The notes under the pieces were generated by a model that made no database searches, was not told the origin of the DNA, and saw only the letters and a program-made list of their open reading frames with translations. DNA of 16,220 bases, taken from NCBI GenBank assembly GCA_003972865.1, contig QOAX01000214.1, positions 1 to 16,220 of the forward strand. The letters are read 5' to 3'. A program made the position numbers and the translations under genes. This document shows positions 13,159-16,220 of the stretch, piece by piece. How positions within the stretch are numbered: the first letter of the stretch is position 1; every line of letters begins with the position of its first letter. This DNA comes from Verrucomicrobiota bacterium. GTDB taxonomy: Bacteria; Verrucomicrobiota; Verrucomicrobiia; Limisphaerales; UBA1096.

Positions 13159-14316
13159 TTACTGCGCCGGCGTCATGCTGCGCAACCTGGCCGTGACTGC
13201 CGCGAATGAATCGATCGCCCGGTCGATCTCCGCCTCCGTGGTGTCGCGGCCGATCCCCCAAAGCGTGGTGCCCTTGGCCAAGTCGGCGTCGCGGCCGATG
13301 GCGCGAAGGGCAGGGGGCAGTCGCATCGACCGGGTCGTGCACGCAGCCCCGGAGGCGATGGCGACGCCGCGCATGTCGAGCATCAGCGCCTGGCCTTCCC
13401 CCTCGACGCCCCCGGTGCTGAGGCTGAGCTGATGCGGCAGCCGCTCGTCGCCCGGCTCGGGGCCGTTCAAGTGCACACCCTCAACGGCTTGGCGAATGCC
13501 CTCGAGCAACCGGACTTGCAGCTTGGCCGCATGTGCCGCCCGTTGGCCTAGCGCGGCCTTGGCGTGTTCAGCGGCGACGCCGCCTCCGGTGATCGCGGCC
13601 ACGTTTTCCGTGCCGGCCCGAAACTCATTTTCCTGCATGCCGCCGTGGAGGAGTTTTTCCACGCGTGCACGCCGGTTTTTGTACAGCACGCCGACCCCTT
13701 TCGGGCCGTAAAAGCGGTGCGGCGCCAGGGCCAGCAGATCGGCGCCAAGTTGCTGGACATCAATCGGCAGCCACCCGCCGTTTGCGGTGGCATCGACGAA
13801 CAACGGGATGCCGCGCGTGCCGGTGAGTTCGGCCACCTCGGCGACCGGTTGCACGGTGCCGAGGTCGTGGTTCGCGTGGTGCAAACAGACGAGAACTGTC
13901 TCGTCGGTCATCGCCTGGCCAAGCGCGTCGGGATCGACCCGGCCTTGGCCATCGACGCCGACTTGCGTGCTGCTGAAGCCCTGGCTTTCGAGCCAAGCAA
14001 TCGAGCCGAGCACAGCCGGATGCTCGATCCCGGTGGTGACGATGTGGCTGCCGAAACGGCGGTTGGCCAGGGCGGCACCCTTCACCGCGTGATTGATCGC
14101 CTCGGTGCCGCTGGAGGTGAAAATGATCTCCTCCGGCTCGTTGGCATTCACCAGCTTGGCCAAGCGCTCCCGCGCTTCGTCGATGGCATCGCGTGCCTCG
14201 AGGCCAAGCTTGTGCAGCGCCGCCGGTGCGCCGAACTGCGCGAGCAGCCAAGGCTGCATGGCATCGACCACCTCCGGCAGCGGCGGCGTGGTCGTGAGGT
14301 GGTCGAGATAAATCAT
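13159..14316 (-). CDS. Cysteine-desulfurase (NifS/IscS) homologue lacking the PLP Schiff-base lysine
   Basis: The product is 385 residues with the full fold-type I aminotransferase class V layout of IscS/NifS. It starts 'MIYLDHLTTTP', with 'EIIFTSSGTEAIN', 'TGIEHPAVL' (His99) and 'VDATANGGWLPIDVQQLGADLLALA' (Asp175). The mobile-loop 'ASGAACTTRS' keeps Cys326. Where IscS has the Schiff-base lysine in 'SGHKIYGPKG', this protein reads 'APHRFYGPKG', so Arg201 (codon CGC, 13714-13716) replaces it. By hand alignment His150 replaces the Asn of 'NNE' and Ala178 replaces the Gln of 'DATQ'. Normal PLP desulfurase chemistry is therefore doubtful; a pseudoenzyme, scaffold or altered activity is possible. 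It lies 34 bp downstream of the metallo-hydrolase and upstream of the ferredoxin. It carries two exact 10-mer palindromes in frame, read as Leu-Ala-Lys. Confidence 0.85.
   Translation of the reverse strand: MIYLDHLTTTPPLPEVVDAMQPWLLAQFGAPAALHKLGLEARDAIDEARERLAKLVNANEPEEIIFTSSGTEAINHAVKGAALANRRFGSHIVTTGIEHPAVLGSIAWLESQGFSSTQVGVDGQGRVDPDALGQAMTDETVLVCLHHANHDLGTVQPVAEVAELTGTRGIPLFVDATANGGWLPIDVQQLGADLLALAPHRFYGPKGVGVLYKNRRARVEKLLHGGMQENEFRAGTENVAAITGGGVAAEHAKAALGQRAAHAAKLQVRLLEGIRQAVEGVHLNGPEPGDERLPHQLSLSTGGVEGEGQALMLDMRGVAIASGAACTTRSMRLPPALRAIGRDADLAKGTTLWGIGRDTTEAEIDRAIDSFAAVTARLRSMTPAQ
13273..13282. repeat. Iterated palindrome CTTGGCCAAG in the NifS-like gene (3' part)
   Basis: The exact 10-mer is read on the minus strand as Asp-Leu-Ala-Lys-Gly near residue 347. 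Confidence 0.85.
14154..14167. repeat. Iterated palindrome GCTTGGCCAAGC in the NifS-like gene (5' part)
   Basis: CTTGGCCAAG at 14155-14164 is extended to GCTTGGCCAAGC and followed by GC. It is read on the minus strand as Arg-Leu-Ala-Lys-Leu near residue 53. Confidence 0.88.
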
Positions 14317-14350
14317 CGTGGCCCGGCTTTCACTTGGCCGATGGTCGCGG

Positions 14351-15409
14351 TTATTTCGTGCGGGTTTTGTAAGTGCGACTGTGGCCCTTGTCGGGGATGC
14401 TGATGGTGTATTTTTGGCCGTTGGGCGCGACGGACATGTGGATGTGGTGTGCGTCGCAGTCGCGCGTTAGGTTGGCGATGAATTCGTCCGTCGCATTGTT
14501 CTCGATGTCAGCACGCAGGTTTTTGTGGAGCTGATACATCGCCCTGACCTTGGCGCTTTTGACGGCGGCAAAGGAGGAGGCGCCGCAGCCCTTGGTCACG
14601 CCGTTGTTCATCACCGAGACGGTCGGCTCGAGGCTTTGGATGAAGATCGGGTTGTTGCTGAAGTCGAGCCCGTGATGGTTCACCTGGTAAACGTCCACGG
14701 TGCCGACGCGGTTGTGCGGCGTGACGAGGCGCGCCTCGGTGTTTTGCGTGAGGTCGCCACCGTCCCAAAAACGGAAGCCGCCCAACTCAACGATCACGGC
14801 GACGCTGTTGGCATTGTCGGTGGTGTCCTCGGCAACCCACTTGACCTTGTCGGTGAGGGGATTGCGCTGGGTTTCCTTGGGCACTGGTACGAATTTTTGC
14901 ATCGCGGCGACGCAGCGCACCCGTAGCTTGGCCGTGCCGTCCGCCTGCCTGAGGGGCAACTCGGTACCGGGCTGGATGACGTGGCGCTTGCCGACTTTCA
15001 TGTTTCGGTACGGCTTGATGCGAAGCAAAAAGTTGGAGTTGGCCCTGCCGTCGGGGTCGCGCTCCGGGATGCCGTTGTCCCAAACATTCTTGATTGGCAT
15101 TTTCTCCGACAACTCTGCGGCACCGCCGAAGTGGTCGATGTGAAAATGCGTGACGATGAGGTGGTCGATCTGCTTCACGCCGGCAACCTGGGTGGCGGCT
15201 TCGTGCAGTCGCCCGGGATCGCGGCCGCCCGGCATCCCGGTGTCGATGAGGATCGACTCGCCGGCGGGCGTGACGATCAGCGTGCCGCCGCCACCCTCGA
15301 CGTCCACCCAGTAAACATCGAGTGTCTTGGAGTCTTTGGCGACTGCCGGGCCGGCAAAGGCCAACGCCAACACCGCCGAAATTGTTTTGATGAATTGTAT
15401 GAGTTTCAT
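14351..15409 (-). CDS. Secreted metallo-beta-lactamase-fold hydrolase (ComEC/Rec2-like domain)
   Basis: The product is 352 residues from the ATG at 15409. The N-terminus MKLIQFIKTISAVLALAFAG with a likely cut after PAVA (residue 24) is a signal peptide. The zinc motif is 'THFHIDHFGG' (His88-x-His90-x-Asp92-His93). A further 'SVAVIVELGGFRFWDGGDL' and 'VYQVNHHGLDFSNNPIF' supply the later Asp and His ligands. The order 'LDVYWVDVEGGGGTLIVTPAGESILIDTG' resembles the extracellular MBL domain of ComEC/Rec2-type proteins, here free-standing without membrane helices. The substrate is unknown; nucleic acid or phosphodiester cleavage is a guess from the fold. An in-frame ATG at 15418 is an alternative start. 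It heads the minus-strand unit containing the NifS-like and ferredoxin genes. Confidence 0.82.
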   Translation of the reverse strand: MKLIQFIKTISAVLALAFAGPAVAKDSKTLDVYWVDVEGGGGTLIVTPAGESILIDTGMPGGRDPGRLHEAATQVAGVKQIDHLIVTHFHIDHFGGAAELSEKMPIKNVWDNGIPERDPDGRANSNFLLRIKPYRNMKVGKRHVIQPGTELPLRQADGTAKLRVRCVAAMQKFVPVPKETQRNPLTDKVKWVAEDTTDNANSVAVIVELGGFRFWDGGDLTQNTEARLVTPHNRVGTVDVYQVNHHGLDFSNNPIFIQSLEPTVSVMNNGVTKGCGASSFAAVKSAKVRAMYQLHKNLRADIENNATDEFIANLTRDCDAHHIHMSVAPNGQKYTISIPDKGHSRTYKTRTK

Positions 15410-15543
15410 TGGAAACATTGTCGTGGCCGGATGGTGACGGAAGGGCAGGGTGGAGGCAAACCCGTTGTTGCGCTTGGCCGGGCGCGGTCGAATAAAAGTT
15501 GCCCCGCCCACGATTTCTCGCAGACGGGGCTGTTGAGCAATGA

Positions 15544-15559
15544 GCCAGCCGCGGCTGGC
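15544..15559. repeat. 16-bp perfect palindrome GCCAGCCGCGGCTGGC
   Basis: It is perfectly self-complementary with no spacer, about 135 bp upstream of the metallo-hydrolase start. Its sequence is unrelated to the iterated CTTGGCCAAG family. It could be an operator for the minus-strand unit or simply a hairpin. Confidence 0.7.
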
Positions 15560-15649
15560 AGTCGTTAGACTAGTGCAGGTTTGCCAAAATCGGGTCATTG
15601 ATAAAATCAATGGATGGATTGACTGAGTCGATAGTCAGGTGGGGTGTGA

Positions 15650-15677
15650 AAAACAAAAACGGCGCGCGAGGCGCCGT
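15650..15677 (-). terminator. Intrinsic terminator of the desaturase gene
   Basis: Read on the minus strand, ACGGCGC pairs with GCGCCGT around a 5-nt loop, followed by the T-rich tract TTTTTGTTTTT. It lies about 30 bp after the desaturase stop. Confidence 0.87.
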
Positions 15678-15708
15678 CCTGTAGAATGAAACTGGCCAAG
15701 CGCCTGGC

Positions 15709-16220
15709 TTAGGCAAGCTGAAGGACGAGCCCCTGGTGGGCGTTGTGCCAGTCACGGATCGCCTGGCGCAACTCCAGCACGGACTGCTCCAAGCGCTGCT
15801 GCAGTTCGCTCAATTGCTCCTTGGTGGTGTCGATCTGTTGGCGAAGTGCGTGGGCGTATTCCTTCTTGGATTTTTCCCAGATCTCGTGCGCTGCGGCGAG
15901 TTCCTCCTGAGCCTCGGCAAAGAGGCGCTGGGCTTTTTCGCAGATGGTCTCCCTGTGCCCGAAAAGCTGCTCGTCGAGCCGCCGCTGTTTCTCCCTGATT
16001 TCAGTCAAGGCGATGGTCTCGTTCGGGACACGGCGAAGATTCGAGACGAGCCCAAGTTTCTCCAGCACGCCGATGCTCCACTTTGTGGGGTCGAACTGCC
16101 ACGGCTTCACGCCGTTGCGGTAGTCGTGCTGAAACTCGTGGTGAAAGTTGTGGTAGCCCTCGCCGAAGGTGAATAGCGACATGAACCAACTGTCCTTCGC
16201 GGAGCAACGGTTCGAGTACG
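15709..16220 (-). CDS. Acyl-lipid/acyl-CoA fatty acid desaturase, C-terminal part (runs off right edge)
   Basis: About 169 C-terminal residues are visible. The frame stays open to the edge and reads 'YSNRCSAKDSWFMSLFTFGEGYHNFHHEFQHDYRNG'. This contains the third histidine box, HNFHH, in the context typical of stearoyl/delta-9 desaturases, which insert a double bond into fatty acyl chains with a di-iron centre at the membrane. The Met at 16182 is internal, not the start. After 'VKPWQFDPTKW' comes an unusually long tail of roughly 110 residues rich in Glu, Gln, Lys and Leu. It contains heptad-like stretches (TTKEQLSELQQRLEQSVLELRQ) that suggest a coiled coil. The earlier histidine boxes and membrane helices lie outside the window. 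Confidence 0.9.
   Translation of the reverse strand, partial: YSNRCSAKDSWFMSLFTFGEGYHNFHHEFQHDYRNGVKPWQFDPTKWSIGVLEKLGLVSNLRRVPNETIALTEIREKQRRLDEQLFGHRETICEKAQRLFAEAQEELAAAHEIWEKSKKEYAHALRQQIDTTKEQLSELQQRLEQSVLELRQAIRDWHNAHQGLVLQLA

Larger units (their letters stand above)
15410..15708. other. 299-bp non-coding interval between the metallo-hydrolase and desaturase genes
   Basis: It holds a decayed palindrome half (CGCTTGGCCGGG near 15471), a 16-bp perfect palindrome (15544-15559), the desaturase terminator (15650-15677) and a decayed palindrome copy at 15692-15703 next to the desaturase stop. I see no gene. Confidence 0.6.

Noticed and set aside
137..14164. A CRISPR array or a classical REP/BIME family as explanation for the repeats
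   Set aside because: There is no regular spacing, no unique spacers and no cas genes. The units are 10-14 bp and scattered, much shorter than REP elements.
13159..14316. The NifS-like gene as a decaying pseudogene
   Set aside because: The frame is intact at full family length, the mobile-loop cysteine and most motifs are kept, and the changes cluster in one pocket. That argues for altered function more than decay, though it is not proven.

Overview
The window is a gene-dense bacterial chromosome segment of moderately high GC (estimated by eye). It has about 16 protein genes, no RNA genes that I can see, and no phage, transposase or CRISPR. The gene mix suggests a marine or environmental member of Verrucomicrobiota. 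It includes a eukaryote-like type II glutamine synthetase, a ThrH-type phosphatase, a gamma-alpha-fused 2-oxoacid:ferredoxin oxidoreductase with a small ferredoxin nearby, weak Shine-Dalgarno sites and several GTG starts. The phylum is an inference from gene content only.

Layout: (1) 1-652, minus strand: a PTS EIIA/PtsN-like regulator followed by the start of argS, which runs off the left edge. (2) 768-5814, plus strand: a tight six-gene run of a secreted LolA-like protein, KDPG-type aldolase, proC, an AI-2E-family permease, pssA and a LysE-family exporter. Two junctions are GTGA start/stop overlaps. The run ends at a hairpin terminator shared with the convergent glutamine synthetase gene. 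(3) 5916-7461: glnII on the minus strand, then a 529-bp non-coding interval with several inverted repeats. (4) 7462-10993, plus strand: thrH, then korA-korB after a plausible sigma-70 promoter. (5) 11030-12806: a minus-strand rhodanese divergent from plus-strand cinA, which ends in a bidirectional terminator. (6) 12843-15409, minus strand: a secreted metallo-beta-lactamase-fold protein, a divergent cysteine-desulfurase homologue and a 4Fe-4S ferredoxin. (7) 15709-16220, minus strand: the C-terminal part of a fatty acid desaturase with its own terminator.

Two signals stand out. The first is a highly iterated palindrome, CTTGGCCAAG, often extended to CGCTTGGCCAAGCG. Nine exact 10-mer copies occur where about 0.015 would be expected by chance. 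Six of the nine lie in the roughly 10% of the window that is non-coding, often within a few bases of a stop codon. The pattern resembles the cyanobacterial HIP1 repeat but has a different sequence, and I know of no description of it. The second is the cysteine-desulfurase homologue at 13159-14316. It keeps the fold landmarks and the mobile-loop Cys, but Arg replaces the PLP Schiff-base Lys and two other cofactor-contact residues also differ. It sits directly upstream of a ferredoxin gene.

The metabolic genes fit together loosely. KorAB would make or use 2-oxoglutarate with ferredoxin as electron carrier, glutamine synthetase and ProC act downstream of 2-oxoglutarate/glutamate, and the rhodanese, NifS-like protein and ferredoxin belong to sulfur and Fe-S chemistry.
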